DNA of 64,000 nt from Bog-473 sp963788125 (GCA_963788125.1 CAWBFN010000003.1:186001-250000); one strand, 5' to 3'; positions 16,091 to 24,987 are shown, counted from the stretch's first letter. Translations and numbers: made by a program. The notes: generated by a model not told the origin, from the letters alone.

Positions 16091-17365
16091 TCACGAGCCC
16101 ACACCCGCCGGCAGTTTCTCGGGGTCCCAGCCAAGCAGGGCGACCGCCTGACGGAAGGCGAAGCGGTCGGTCATGCCCGCCACATAGGTGACCGCGGCCT
16201 CTATCGCCAGCTCGCTGCCGGCGAGGATGTCCCGATATGCACCGCCACCGGTCTCGGCGATCAGGTGCGGGCGGTCGGAGAAGTGCTCGACCAGCGCCCG
16301 CAGCACGCGCACCACCGCCTCGCCCTGGCGCAGCGAGGCGTCGCGCAGATAGATCCGCTCGTAGTTGCACGAGCGGAAGGCCGAGAGGGCCTCTGCGACC
16401 TCTTCCTCCATGCCGACCTGGCCGCTGCGGATGGTGGCGAGGACGACGCCGCGGATGAAGGCCGCCAGCTGGCTGCCGCGCTGCTCCCCGCAGAGATCGC
16501 GCACCGTCGTGGGCAGCTGGTGCGGGGAGACGATGCCGGTCAGCACGGCATCCTCCCAGTCGTGGCAGACGTAGGCCACCCGGTCGGCCCAGCTGACCAC
16601 CTCGCCCTCGGGTGTGCCCGGTGCCGGGCGGGACCAGCTGTGGTTGGCGATCCCGTCGATCGTCTGGGTGCAGAGGTTGAGGGAGGCCAGCGAGACGTGC
16701 GCCCCCCACGGCGCATGATCGAAGCCGCCGGGGAGGTACGGGTCGAGGGCGTCCTCGCTGGCGTGGCCCCCCGGGCCGTGGCCGCAGTCGTGGCCCAGGG
16801 CGATCGCCTCGGTCAGGGCCACGTTGAGCCGGCACGCCCGGGCCATCGCCGTGGCCACCTGGGCCACCTCGAGTGCGTGGGTGAGCCGGGTGCGCTGGTG
16901 GTCCTGGGGGAACACGAACACCTGGGTCTTCCCGGCCAGGCGACGGAAGGAGGTGGCGTGCAGTATCCGATCCCTGTCCCGCTCGAAGCAGGTGCGCCAC
17001 TCATCGGGTTCCTCCGCCCGGGCCCGGCTCCCGGCCCCCGACGCGCGCGTGGCACCCGGAGCGAGGAGGACGTCCTCCTGCTCCTCGCGGGCCAGCCGGT
17101 GCAGGGGCTCGTCGTCGGCGCGCCCGGTGGTGTCCCCGGGCCGGTCGATCCGGGCGGCGGAGTCGGCGTGCGCCAGGCGGACGGGGCCCGAGTAGCCGGA
17201 CATGGTCGACGCCCAACGCCGGCTGCGGGGCGACTCTCTTCCGGCATCGACCCCGCCGGGGCTGCTTCCCGCATCGACCCCGCCGGGGTATCTTCCGGCA
17301 TCGCCCCCGCCGGGGCCGCTGTGTTGGGGGCCGGTTCCGGTGGTGTCACTGTTCATGTCATGCAT
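16091..17365 (-). CDS. dgt: dGTPase-like HD-domain triphosphohydrolase
   Basis: Hydrolyses dGTP (or other dNTPs) to the nucleoside and triphosphate. The HD metal site is clear: RLTHALEVAQ followed by GHDCGHGPGGHASED. The family lead-in RDRDRILHATSFRRLAGKTQ comes just before. It has 424 residues. The ATG at 17365 has AAGGGA 5 bases upstream, but the first 55 residues include three 9-residue repeats (consensus PGGVDAGSS-like) not expected in the family; an internal ATG at 17203 is the alternative. Divergent from DUF3107. Confidence 0.85.
   Translation of the reverse strand: MHDMNSDTTGTGPQHSGPGGGDAGRYPGGVDAGSSPGGVDAGRESPRSRRWASTMSGYSGPVRLAHADSAARIDRPGDTTGRADDEPLHRLAREEQEDVLLAPGATRASGAGSRARAEEPDEWRTCFERDRDRILHATSFRRLAGKTQVFVFPQDHQRTRLTHALEVAQVATAMARACRLNVALTEAIALGHDCGHGPGGHASEDALDPYLPGGFDHAPWGAHVSLASLNLCTQTIDGIANHSWSRPAPGTPEGEVVSWADRVAYVCHDWEDAVLTGIVSPHQLPTTVRDLCGEQRGSQLAAFIRGVVLATIRSGQVGMEEEVAEALSAFRSCNYERIYLRDASLRQGEAVVRVLRALVEHFSDRPHLIAETGGGAYRDILAGSELAIEAAVTYVAGMTDRFAFRQAVALLGWDPEKLPAGVGS
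17238..17318. repeat. Three 27-bp tandem repeats in the dgt N-terminus
   Basis: Units at 17238-17264, 17265-17291 and 17292-17318 share CTTCC[GC]GCATCGACCCC and GCCGGGG. Because 27 is a multiple of three they preserve the minus-strand reading frame and encode 9-residue repeats in the dGTPase N-terminal extension. Confidence 0.85.
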
Positions 17366-17435
17366 TCTGTCCCTTCGCTGTAACGTCCAAGTGCCCGCAG
17401 GTCCCGGCCGGGACCGCCGAGAGGAGCCAGATCAG

Positions 17436-17672
17436 GTGGACGTTCGTATCGGAATCATCCAGACCCCGAGGGAGCTGGAGGTGGAGCTGAAGGACGACGA
17501 AGACCGCGACAAGGTGGTGGCCGACATAGAGAAGCTGCTCAAGTCGGGTGACGGCGTCCTGTGGCTCACCGATCGCAAGGGGCGCAAGGTGGGCGTCCCG
17601 GTGGTCAAGGTGGCCTACGTCGAGGTGGGGGCGCCCACCGCCGAGCGGCGTGTCGGCTTCGGGGCGCCCTGA
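17436..17672 (+). CDS. DUF3107 family small protein
   Basis: A 78-residue cytoplasmic protein found across actinobacteria. It starts VDVRIGIIQTPRELEVEL and contains LWLTDRKGRKVGVPVVKVAYVEVG and the end RRVGFG, the DUF3107 pattern. The GTG at 17436 follows GAGGAG at good distance and removes a poorly conserved upstream extension. It lies just upstream of the two ArsA-like ATPase genes. Function is unknown; it is a small beta-rich protein. Confidence 0.8.
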   Translation: MDVRIGIIQTPRELEVELKDDEDRDKVVADIEKLLKSGDGVLWLTDRKGRKVGVPVVKVAYVEVGAPTAERRVGFGAP

Positions 17673-17696
17673 CAGCCATGTCCCCGCAGGTGGACC

Positions 17697-18656
17697 GTGC
17701 CCCCGGCCGCTCCTGACCTCCTTCAGCTCAAGCTGGTCTTCGTCACCGGCAAGGGTGGGGTGGGCAAGACGACGGTGGCCGCCGCCCTGGCCCAGCTGGG
17801 GGCCGAGCACGGCAAGCATGTCCTGGCCTGCGAGGTGGACGCCAAGGGCGATCTGGCCGGTCTCTTCGAGGCGGCGCCCACCGAGTTCGTGCCGCGGGAG
17901 ATCGCGCCCCGCATCTCGTCCATGTCGATGGACACCGAGGCGTCGCTGCGGGAGTACCTCAAGCTGCACCTGCGCATCCCGGTCGTGGGCCGCATCGGAC
18001 CGCTGGCCAAGGCGTTCGACTTCGTGGCCACGGCGGCACCGGGCGTGCGGGAGATCCTGACCGTGGGCAAGCTCTGCTACGAGGTGCGGGAACGCCACTA
18101 CGACCTCGTGGTGGTCGATGCGCCGGCCAGCGGGCACATCGTCGGACAGCTGGCGGCGCCCCAGGCCATCAACGACCTCGTCAAGGTGGGTCTGATCCGC
18201 AGCCAGACCGACTGGATGCTCGACATCCTCTCCGATGCCCGCCGGACGGGTCTGGTGGTCGTGACCACGCCCGAGGAGATGCCGGTGAACGAGACCCTCG
18301 AGCTGACGACGAGGGTGAGAGAGGAGACCACGGTGCAGACGTCCGCGGTCGTCGTCAACCGGGTGCTCCCCGAGCTCTTCGGCCAACGAGAGGAGGAGGT
18401 GTTCGAGCAGTTGCGGGAGCCGGCGGCGGTCTCGGTGCTGTCGGAGCGGGCGGGGGGTCCGGTGGCCCCGGTGCTCGAGGCGGCCCGCCTCGCCGTCACC
18501 CTGCGCCGGACCGGGGCCGGGCATCTCCAGCGGCTGCAGGCGGGCCTTCCGGCCGCCCTGCCGGTCCTGCTGCTGCCCGAGCTCTTCACCCGCACCCATG
18601 GTCTGCGCACGACCCACCAGATGGCCCAGGCCCTGGGCGAGGAGCTGGGGTACTGA
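17697..18656 (+). CDS. ArsA/Get3-like ATPase, first subunit (BagA-like)
   Basis: A cytosolic SIMIBI-class ATPase of the anion-transporter/Get3 family, 319 residues. It has the deviant Walker A GKGGVGKTT with the signature lysine, switch II VVDAPASGHIVGQL, and the adenine-side VVVTTPEEMPVNE. It pairs with the next gene, which overlaps it by one base (TGATG), like mycobacterial Rv3679/Rv3680, proposed to form a heterodimeric Get3-like complex. No arsenic genes are near. The GTG at 17697 is the start that places the P-loop near the N-terminus. Confidence 0.85.
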   Translation: MPPAAPDLLQLKLVFVTGKGGVGKTTVAAALAQLGAEHGKHVLACEVDAKGDLAGLFEAAPTEFVPREIAPRISSMSMDTEASLREYLKLHLRIPVVGRIGPLAKAFDFVATAAPGVREILTVGKLCYEVRERHYDLVVVDAPASGHIVGQLAAPQAINDLVKVGLIRSQTDWMLDILSDARRTGLVVVTTPEEMPVNETLELTTRVREETTVQTSAVVVNRVLPELFGQREEEVFEQLREPAAVSVLSERAGGPVAPVLEAARLAVTLRRTGAGHLQRLQAGLPAALPVLLLPELFTRTHGLRTTHQMAQALGEELGY

Positions 18657-19819
18657 TGGCACCGCAGCGGGCCGCCGACCCGCCGCAGACGATCGCCCAC
18701 CTGCTCTCGGCCAAGGAGATCGTCATCGCCTGCGGACCTGGGGGGGTGGGCAAGACCACCACGGCGGCGGCGGTCGGCGCCATGGCCGCCGCGGAGCACG
18801 GGGGCCGGGTCCTGGTGCTCACGGTCGATCCGGCGCGGCGGCTGGCCGATGCGCTCGGACTGAAGGGCATCGGCAACCAGGAGGTGCGCATCTCCGACGA
18901 GGTGTTCCGGCGGGCCGGTGTCGCGCCCCGCGGCGAGCTGTGGGCCGCCATGCTCGACTCCAAGCAGAGCTGGGACGACCTGGTCAGGCTCCACGCGCCG
19001 GACGACGCCACTCGGGAGAAGATCCTGGCCAACCCGCTCTACCAGAACATCTCGGGACGGTTCGTGCAGTCCCACGACTACATCGCCATGGAACGCCTCT
19101 ACGAGATTCACTCGGAGGGCACGTACGACCTGATCGTGGTGGACACGCCGCCGACCCGCAACGCCCTGGACTTCCTCGATGCGCCGCAGCGCCTGGCCGA
19201 CTTCTTCTCGTCCCGCCTGCTGCGCTGGCTCATCGCGCCCTACCGGTCGCGTCTGGTGAACGCCGCCACGAAGCCGTTCTACACCGTGGCGGACCGGATC
19301 CTCGGAACCCAGTTCCTGGCCGACATCTCGGAGTTCTTCATTCTCTTCCAGTCCATGTACGAAGGATTCGTGAAACGGTCGGAGGCCGTGACCCGGCTGT
19401 TGTCCGACCGGCGGACCACCTTCATGGTGGTCTCCACCCTGGAGGCCACCCCGTTGCGCGAAGCCGAGTTCTTCTCCGCCGAGCTGATCGCCCGCCGTCT
19501 GCACCTGGGCGCCATCGTCTTGAACAAGGTCTTGCCGGACTATCTGCGGGACTCGGCCACGGCGAGGTTGGCCCAGCACATGGCCGATCGGTTCGACACC
19601 CTGGGCGAGGGACTCACCGACGACCCCGTGCTGGCCGCCCGGGTCCTGACCGAGGTGGCCGAGAGCTTCCTGCACTTCGGCATCGTGGCCCGCCGGGAGG
19701 CCGAAGAGCAGAACGAGCTGGTGGGCGCGCCGGAGATTCTGGTCACCGTGCCGTTCTTCGACGCCGACATCTACGACATGGAGGGACTGATCCGTCTGGG
19801 CCAACAGGTTTGGGACTGA
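18656..19819 (+). CDS. ArsA/Get3-like ATPase, second subunit (BagB-like)
   Basis: A 387-residue partner of the preceding ATPase. Walker A is CGPGGVGKTTT: the first, signature lysine of the SIMIBI P-loop is replaced by Pro, unlike the first subunit. Switch II is VVDTPPTRNALDFLD, with an ILTVDPARRLADAL-type segment after the first strand. A long helical insert (about residues 175-260) could form the hydrophobic client groove seen in Get3. An intact signature lysine only in the partner implies an asymmetric heterodimer. Confidence 0.85.
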   Translation: MAPQRAADPPQTIAHLLSAKEIVIACGPGGVGKTTTAAAVGAMAAAEHGGRVLVLTVDPARRLADALGLKGIGNQEVRISDEVFRRAGVAPRGELWAAMLDSKQSWDDLVRLHAPDDATREKILANPLYQNISGRFVQSHDYIAMERLYEIHSEGTYDLIVVDTPPTRNALDFLDAPQRLADFFSSRLLRWLIAPYRSRLVNAATKPFYTVADRILGTQFLADISEFFILFQSMYEGFVKRSEAVTRLLSDRRTTFMVVSTLEATPLREAEFFSAELIARRLHLGAIVLNKVLPDYLRDSATARLAQHMADRFDTLGEGLTDDPVLAARVLTEVAESFLHFGIVARREAEEQNELVGAPEILVTVPFFDADIYDMEGLIRLGQQVWD

Positions 19820-19834
19820 GTCCTGGCGCCTACC

Positions 19835-20491
19835 ATGCAGGCCATGGACGCGCTCATTCTTCCCGAAGTAGTGGCCTACGCGGAGTCCCACTCCACCGCC
19901 CCCCCGCCCCACCTCGCCGCGGTCGACGAATCGACCCGGAACGACTTTCCCAGTTGGGGGATGATGGTGGGTCGCCAGGAGGGCCGGTTCCTCGAGCTCC
20001 TGGTCTTCGCCGCCCAGGCCACCCGGGTGCTCGAGATCGGCACCTTCACCGGGTACTCCTCCATCGCCATGGCGGCCGGCCTCCCCGAGGGGGGGTCGAT
20101 CGTCTCGCTCGAGGTCAACCCCCACCACGCGACCACGGCCCGGGGCAACATCGCGGCGGCGGGGTTGGAGAGCCGGATCAGCGTGATCGAGGGGCCGGCC
20201 CTCGAGTCACTGGCCGAACTCAGCGGGCCCTACGACCTCGTCTTCATTGACGCCGACAAGCCGGGCTACGACGCCTACTTCGAGGCGGTGCTGCCCAAGC
20301 TGGCGCCCCACGGGTTGATCGTGGCCGACAACACGCTGTTCTCCGGCGGCGTGCTGGACAGCGCGGCGGACCGCAGCGAAGGAGCCGCGGCGCTGCGCGC
20401 CTTCAACGACAAGCTGGTGGAGGATCCCCGGGTGGTCTGCGCACTGACGACCGTCCGGGACGGCGTGACGCTCATCCGCCGCGCCGGCTGA
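19835..20491 (+). CDS. Class I O-methyltransferase (caffeoyl-CoA/catechol type)
   Basis: A SAM-dependent, metal-assisted O-methyltransferase of 218 residues. Motif I is VLEIGTFTGYSS, a SAM-binding SLEVN acidic strand follows, and VFIDADKPGYDAYF holds the metal-binding Asp residues of the methyltransf_3 family. Substrate unknown; bacterial members often act on catechols or act promiscuously. It follows the BagB-like gene by 15 bases, so probably in the same transcript. An ATG three codons in is an alternative start. Confidence 0.85.
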   Translation: MQAMDALILPEVVAYAESHSTAPPPHLAAVDESTRNDFPSWGMMVGRQEGRFLELLVFAAQATRVLEIGTFTGYSSIAMAAGLPEGGSIVSLEVNPHHATTARGNIAAAGLESRISVIEGPALESLAELSGPYDLVFIDADKPGYDAYFEAVLPKLAPHGLIVADNTLFSGGVLDSAADRSEGAAALRAFNDKLVEDPRVVCALTTVRDGVTLIRRAG

Positions 20492-20510
20492 GGCTCGGAC
20501 CAGGCACCGG

Positions 20511-21410
20511 GTGCTCGACTACCACCTCCACCTCTGGCCGCACTCGCAGGCCGAGACGCCGCTGCGCCTCGACCAGCTGGCGGCGTACTGCGAGCGGGCG
20601 CAGGCGGCGGGTGTGGAGGAGCTGGCCGTCACCGAGCACCTCTTCCGTTTCCGCCAGGCGGCTGACCTTCTCGGCGGCTTCTGGGCCGACGACGGCGTGC
20701 CGCCGGCGCTGCAGGCGTCCATGGCCGACTACTGGGCCTTCCACGCCACCGCCGATCTGGACGAGTACGTGCGGTGCGTCGAGGAGGCGAAGGACGCCGG
20801 CCTGCCCGTGGTGATCGGGATGGAAGTCGACTACTACCCCGGCCGCATGGACGAGGTGAGCACCCTTCTGGTCGACTACCCCTTCGATGTCCTGCTCGGA
20901 TCCGTGCACTGGCTGGGTGCGTGGCGCTTCGACGACCTCGATGTACCGCTGCAGATGGACGAGTGGTCGATCCGCCAGGTGGACGCCTGCTGGGAGCAGT
21001 ACACGGGCGCGCTGGAGGAGCTGGCCGCATCGGGCGCCTGCGACGTGCTGGCCCACCCCGACCTCATAAAGGTGGCGGGCCACGTCCCCGACGCTCCCGA
21101 GGAGTGGTGGGATCGCATGGCCGAGGCGGCGGCATCGTCGGGCATGGCGGCGGAGCTCTCCTCGGCCGGGTGGCGCAAGCCGGTGGGGGAGCAGTATCCC
21201 GCCCTCCCGCTCCTGCAGCGGTTCGCCGATCGTGGCGTTCCCTTCACGACGGCCTCTGACGCGCACCGGCTCGAGCACGTGGCCGACGCCGCCCCCGGTC
21301 TCCGCGCCATCCTGGGCTCCGTCGGGGTCGACTCCCTGCGGGGTTACCGCGCGCGGGTGCCCCACAGGGTGGACGTGGGGGGCCTGCCGGCCCCGGTGGG
21401 CGAGGCCTAG
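20511..21410 (+). CDS. PHP-family histidinol phosphatase-like protein
   Basis: A metal-dependent phosphoesterase of 299 residues with the PHP fold. The first metal motif is DYHLHLWPHS, then TEHL, VIGMEVDYYPG, LLGSVHWLG, LAHPDLIK and TTASDAHRL, in HisJ/HisK order. It may dephosphorylate histidinol phosphate or another small phosphate ester; no his operon is adjacent, so the substrate is open. The start is GTG at 20511, immediately before the first metal ligands. Confidence 0.75.
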   Translation: MLDYHLHLWPHSQAETPLRLDQLAAYCERAQAAGVEELAVTEHLFRFRQAADLLGGFWADDGVPPALQASMADYWAFHATADLDEYVRCVEEAKDAGLPVVIGMEVDYYPGRMDEVSTLLVDYPFDVLLGSVHWLGAWRFDDLDVPLQMDEWSIRQVDACWEQYTGALEELAASGACDVLAHPDLIKVAGHVPDAPEEWWDRMAEAAASSGMAAELSSAGWRKPVGEQYPALPLLQRFADRGVPFTTASDAHRLEHVADAAPGLRAILGSVGVDSLRGYRARVPHRVDVGGLPAPVGEA

Positions 21411-21413
21411 GGA

Positions 21414-22958
21414 GTGCCCACCCCGGCCGAGCTGGCCCAGTCCCACACGGCGCTCACGCCCGAGGAGCTCGATCATCTCCAGCGCCTGCTCGGAAGCTGG
21501 AGCGTCCTCGCCGACCTCTCCTTCTCCGACCTGCTCCTGGTGGTCCCGGTGTCCGCCGGCCCGGGTCTGCCGGTGCCCGACGACCCCGAGCTGGTGGTTC
21601 TCGGCCAGATTCGCCCGAACAACCGACCAACCCTGGTCGATCAGGACCTGGTCGGGCAGACGATCAACGAAACGCAGTGGGCGCTGGCCGCCAGCTGCCT
21701 GCACAGCGGCGAGATCGTGAGGGGCAGCATCCACCACCCCATCCTGGGCGAGCAGGTTCCGGTGGAGAACATCCCCGTCCGCCTCGGGAACGAGGTGATC
21801 GCCGTCCTCCTGCGGGTATCGCTGGCGCCGCTCAAGGGGCCCACCAGCATGTACGAGCGGACCTACCTCGACGTGTTCGAGCGCCTGGCCGACATGGTGG
21901 CCCAGTCCGCCTTCCCCTATCCCGATGAGGACGTGGGCACCGAGGAGGCGCCGCGTGTGGGCGACGGCGTGGTGGTGGTCGATGCCGACGGGCGGGTGGA
22001 GTTCGCCTCGCCCAACGCCCTGAACGCCTTCCACCGCATGGGGATCTATGCACCTCCCGAGGGTCGGCGCCTGGGCGACCTCGATATCGAGGAGTCGGCG
22101 ATCGAATGGGCCCTGGCGAACGGACGCCCGGTCGTCGAGGAGGTGGAACGGCGCCCCGATGTGATCGTCCTCCTGCACTGCATCCCCCTCCTGTCCCACG
22201 GCGTGGTCACCGGAGCGATGATCCTCCTGCGCGACGTGACCGACGTGCGGCGGCTGGACAGGCTCCTGCTCTCCAAGGACGCCGCCATTCGCGAAGTGCA
22301 CCATCGCGTGAAGAACAACCTCCAGACGATCTCGTCGCTCTTGAACCTCCAGGCCCGCCGGGTGGGCGAGCGGGCCGCCCGCGTCGCCCTGCACGAGGCC
22401 GAGCGACGCGTACGGTCGATCTCCCTGGTGCACGAGATCCTCTCCCGCGACCCCAGCGACCAGGTCCCCTTCGCGGAGATCGTGGTCTCGCTGATCCAGA
22501 TGGCCGAGGACTCAGTGGTCTCCTCGCAGCCCATCGTGATCACGACCGACGGCGACCTCGGCGAGGTGAAGGCCGATGTCGCCACGCCCCTGGCGGTCAC
22601 CCTGGCCGAGCTCCTGCAAAATGCGGTGGAGCACGCCTTCGATCCCGCCTCCGCCGGCCAGGACGGTCCGGCCGACCCCGCCGCAGCCGGGGACGGCTAC
22701 GGGGACGGTGCGCCGGTCGGTCACGTCGAGGTGACCCTCACCAACGACGGTGGAGAGCTCACCGTGGCCGTCCGTGACGACGGGCGCGGCCTCCCCGAGG
22801 GGTTCGACATCGAGAAGACCACCAGTCTGGGCCTTTCCATCGTGCGCGATCTCGTGGCCAGCCAACTGGAGGGCAGGATCTCCATGGAGGCGCTTCCTGA
22901 GGCCCAGGGCGGCGGGACCCGCGCGGTGATCACGGTCCCGGTGCGAGCCCCCCGCTAG
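21414..22958 (+). CDS. pdtaS: PdtaS-like sensor histidine kinase
   Basis: A cytosolic sensor kinase of 514 residues. An N-terminal GAF-like domain (about 20-160) is followed by a PAS domain (about 180-280), a HisKA_2 dimer domain with VHHRVKNNLQTISSLLNLQ (phospho-acceptor His296/297), and a HATPase_c domain with ELLQNAVEHA and DDGRGLPEGF. In mycobacteria PdtaS phosphorylates the ANTAR antiterminator PdtaR and lies next to whiB1, as here. No pdtaR gene is in the window. The start is GTG at 21414, three bases after the PHP gene's stop. Confidence 0.9.
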   Translation: MPTPAELAQSHTALTPEELDHLQRLLGSWSVLADLSFSDLLLVVPVSAGPGLPVPDDPELVVLGQIRPNNRPTLVDQDLVGQTINETQWALAASCLHSGEIVRGSIHHPILGEQVPVENIPVRLGNEVIAVLLRVSLAPLKGPTSMYERTYLDVFERLADMVAQSAFPYPDEDVGTEEAPRVGDGVVVVDADGRVEFASPNALNAFHRMGIYAPPEGRRLGDLDIEESAIEWALANGRPVVEEVERRPDVIVLLHCIPLLSHGVVTGAMILLRDVTDVRRLDRLLLSKDAAIREVHHRVKNNLQTISSLLNLQARRVGERAARVALHEAERRVRSISLVHEILSRDPSDQVPFAEIVVSLIQMAEDSVVSSQPIVITTDGDLGEVKADVATPLAVTLAELLQNAVEHAFDPASAGQDGPADPAAAGDGYGDGAPVGHVEVTLTNDGGELTVAVRDDGRGLPEGFDIEKTTSLGLSIVRDLVASQLEGRISMEALPEAQGGGTRAVITVPVRAPR

Positions 22959-22967
22959 CCGGGGGGA

Positions 22968-23264
22968 TCAGAACGTGCGCTGGGACCGGCGAGCGGCCAA
23001 CCAGGCCTTGCGCAGCTTGCGACGCTCCTCCTCTGAGGTGCCGCCCCACACGCCGGACTCCTGGTTGGTGGCCAGCGCGAAGTCCAGGCAGGGCTCGAGC
23101 GCCTCGCACGAGCGGCAGACGCCCTTGGCGGCATCGATCTGGTCGATGGCCGCGCCCGTGGTGCCGACGGGGAAGAACAGGTCTGGTTCGGTGTTCCGAC
23201 ATGCTGCCGCACGACGCCAGTCGTCTGCGTCCCAGTCGACGGTCCGGTTCCACATGAGAGCCAT
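22968..23264 (-). CDS. whiB1: WhiB-family Fe-S transcription factor (WhiB1-like)
   Basis: A 98-residue [4Fe-4S] regulator, redox or NO responsive, that binds the primary sigma factor. The four cluster cysteines are Cys22 (AAACRN), Cys50 and Cys53 (GVCRSC) and Cys59 (LEPC), followed by the GVWGGTSEEERR turn and a basic AWLAARRSQ tail. The ATG at 23264 is chosen over a start 13 codons upstream because GGAGG precedes it and family members begin near WNRTVDWD. Convergent with pdtaS. Confidence 0.95.
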   Translation of the reverse strand: MALMWNRTVDWDADDWRRAAACRNTEPDLFFPVGTTGAAIDQIDAAKGVCRSCEALEPCLDFALATNQESGVWGGTSEEERRKLRKAWLAARRSQRTF

Positions 23265-23303
23265 TGGGAGAGCCTCCACCCACGCGGTTGTGATCCTTTT
23301 CAC

Positions 23304-23332
23304 ATGATCGAACCCAAATTGGTATCCGTCAA
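23304..23332 (-). promoter_or_regulatory. Putative whiB promoter
   Basis: On the minus strand TTGACG (23332-23327) is separated by exactly 17 bases from GATCAT (23309-23304), a good -35 and a four-of-six -10. Transcription would begin about 30 bases upstream of the GGAGG site and ATG at 23264. The stretch is distinctly AT-rich for this genome. Confidence 0.5.
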
Positions 23333-23446
23333 AGAGAAGGGATTGACGAGAAGAGGGTAATGGGTCGCCACGCCACTGGCAAGCAGTTTGGTGAATTTTT
23401 CGAACGGGGGCACAAAGATGCGCGTCATGCAGGGGAGAGAGGGGCG

Positions 23447-24145
23447 GTGACGGCCGTCTACGCCCATCGCGGCTGTACGGTCGGCTACGGGGAGAACACG
23501 CTGGAGGCCTTTGCCGAAGCCAAGCGGCTGGGCGCCGACGGCGTCGAGCTCGATGTGCGACTGACGGCCGACGGGGCCCTGGCTGTCCACCACGATCCCG
23601 TGATTGCCGGGCTCGGTCCGGTGGCCGGCCTGACGGTGTCCGACCTCCCCGCCCACGTACCCCTGCTGGCCGACGCGCTGACCGTCTGTGACGGCCTGGT
23701 GGTCGACGTGGAGATCAAGAACGATCCCGCGCAGCCGGGGTACGACCCGGGCGAGTCGGTGGCCGCGCTCACCGCGGCCGCCGTGGCCGAGGCCGGTTGG
23801 ACCGAGCGGGTGATCGTCTCATCGTTCCAGGCCAGCACCTTGCGCGCTGCGCAGGTGGCCGACGGACGGCTGAGGCTGGGAGCCCTGTGGTCCGTCTTCG
23901 CCGACGCCGACGCCGCAGTGGACCTGGCCGTCGAGGAGGGGTGGTACGCCATCCATCCGTTCGTCACCGCGGTCAGCCCCGCTCTGGTCGAGCGGGCCCA
24001 CCGGGCCGGCCTGGCCGTCAACGTCTGGACGGTCAACTCCCCCCGGGACCTCGCCGCCCTCGTCGAGCTGGGCGTGGACGGGGTCATCACCGACCTGCTG
24101 GACAACGCCCTGTCCATCGCCCGCAGCGGTGGCAGCGCCGGGTGA
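23447..24145 (+). CDS. Glycerophosphodiester phosphodiesterase
   Basis: Hydrolyses glycerophosphodiesters to glycerol-3-phosphate and an alcohol. It is a 232-residue TIM barrel with the catalytic AHRG near the N-terminus, GENTLEAF, VELDVRLTADGALAVHHDP carrying the second His, and NVWTVNSP near the end. No signal peptide with the GTG start at 23447, which follows GGGGAGAGAGG; longer starts lack homology. Cytosolic phospholipid-headgroup turnover is the likely role. Confidence 0.88.
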   Translation: MTAVYAHRGCTVGYGENTLEAFAEAKRLGADGVELDVRLTADGALAVHHDPVIAGLGPVAGLTVSDLPAHVPLLADALTVCDGLVVDVEIKNDPAQPGYDPGESVAALTAAAVAEAGWTERVIVSSFQASTLRAAQVADGRLRLGALWSVFADADAAVDLAVEEGWYAIHPFVTAVSPALVERAHRAGLAVNVWTVNSPRDLAALVELGVDGVITDLLDNALSIARSGGSAG

Positions 24146-24209
24146 GAGGCGGCGACCCCGGGGAGACCGAATGGCGGGAGGGGCCCCAGTTCGTCAAAGA
24201 TGAGCGGCC

Positions 24210-24986
24210 ATGAACGTCGTTGTCTGCGTGAAACAGATCCCCGATCCGGCTGCTCCCGCCGCACTCGATCCCGTGACCAAGACCCTCGTCCGCACCGGAA
24301 AGCTGATCATGGACGACTCCGACAACTACGGGGTCGAGATGGCCCTGCAGCTCGCCGGGGGCGAGGGGGACGAGGTCACCCTGGTGTCCATGGCTCCCGG
24401 CGGCGAGATGTCGGGCCTGCGCACCGGTCTGGCCATGGGGGCGGCGAAGGCCATCCTGATCAGCGATGACGCCCTGGCGGGCAGTGACGCGCTGGGCACG
24501 GCCAAGGTGCTGGCCGCCGCCATCACCCGGGCCAATCCGGACCTGATCGTCATGGCCACCGAGTCGACCGACGGCTACACCGGCACCCTCCCGGTCCAGG
24601 TGGCCGAGCTGCTCGGGCTGCCCTCGGTGACGTTCGCCAAGGCGATCGCCATCGACGGTGACTCGGTCAAGGTGGAGCGCCAGACCGAGTCGGGCTTCGA
24701 CGAGGTCGTGTGCCCCATGCCGGCGGTGGTCACGGTCACCGCCGGGGTGGTCGAGCCCCGGTACCCCTCTTTCAAGGGCATCATGGCGGCCAAGTCCAAG
24801 CCGGTCGACAATCTGACCGTGGCCGACCTCGGCATCGAGGCGTCGCAGGTCGGCACAGCGGGCAGCGGCCAGGAGATAACCGACGTGTCGGAGGCCGAGT
24901 CGCGCGGCTCCGGTGAGATCGTGGTGGACGAGGGTGACGGTGCGCAGCGCGTCGTCGCCTTCCTCGAGCAGCTGAAGGTGATCTGA
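24210..24986 (+). CDS. etfB: Electron transfer flavoprotein beta subunit
   Basis: With EtfA accepts electrons from acyl-CoA dehydrogenases and passes them to an ETF:quinone oxidoreductase. It has 258 residues, starting MNVVVCVKQIPDP. The AMP/FAD-side loops DNYGVEMALQLA and MATESTDGYTGTLPVQVAELLGLP are present, as is the ETF-beta signature VERQTESGFDEVVCPMPAVVTV. It ends two bases before etfA. Confidence 0.95.
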   Translation: MNVVVCVKQIPDPAAPAALDPVTKTLVRTGKLIMDDSDNYGVEMALQLAGGEGDEVTLVSMAPGGEMSGLRTGLAMGAAKAILISDDALAGSDALGTAKVLAAAITRANPDLIVMATESTDGYTGTLPVQVAELLGLPSVTFAKAIAIDGDSVKVERQTESGFDEVVCPMPAVVTVTAGVVEPRYPSFKGIMAAKSKPVDNLTVADLGIEASQVGTAGSGQEITDVSEAESRGSGEIVVDEGDGAQRVVAFLEQLKVI

Positions 24987-24987
24987 G

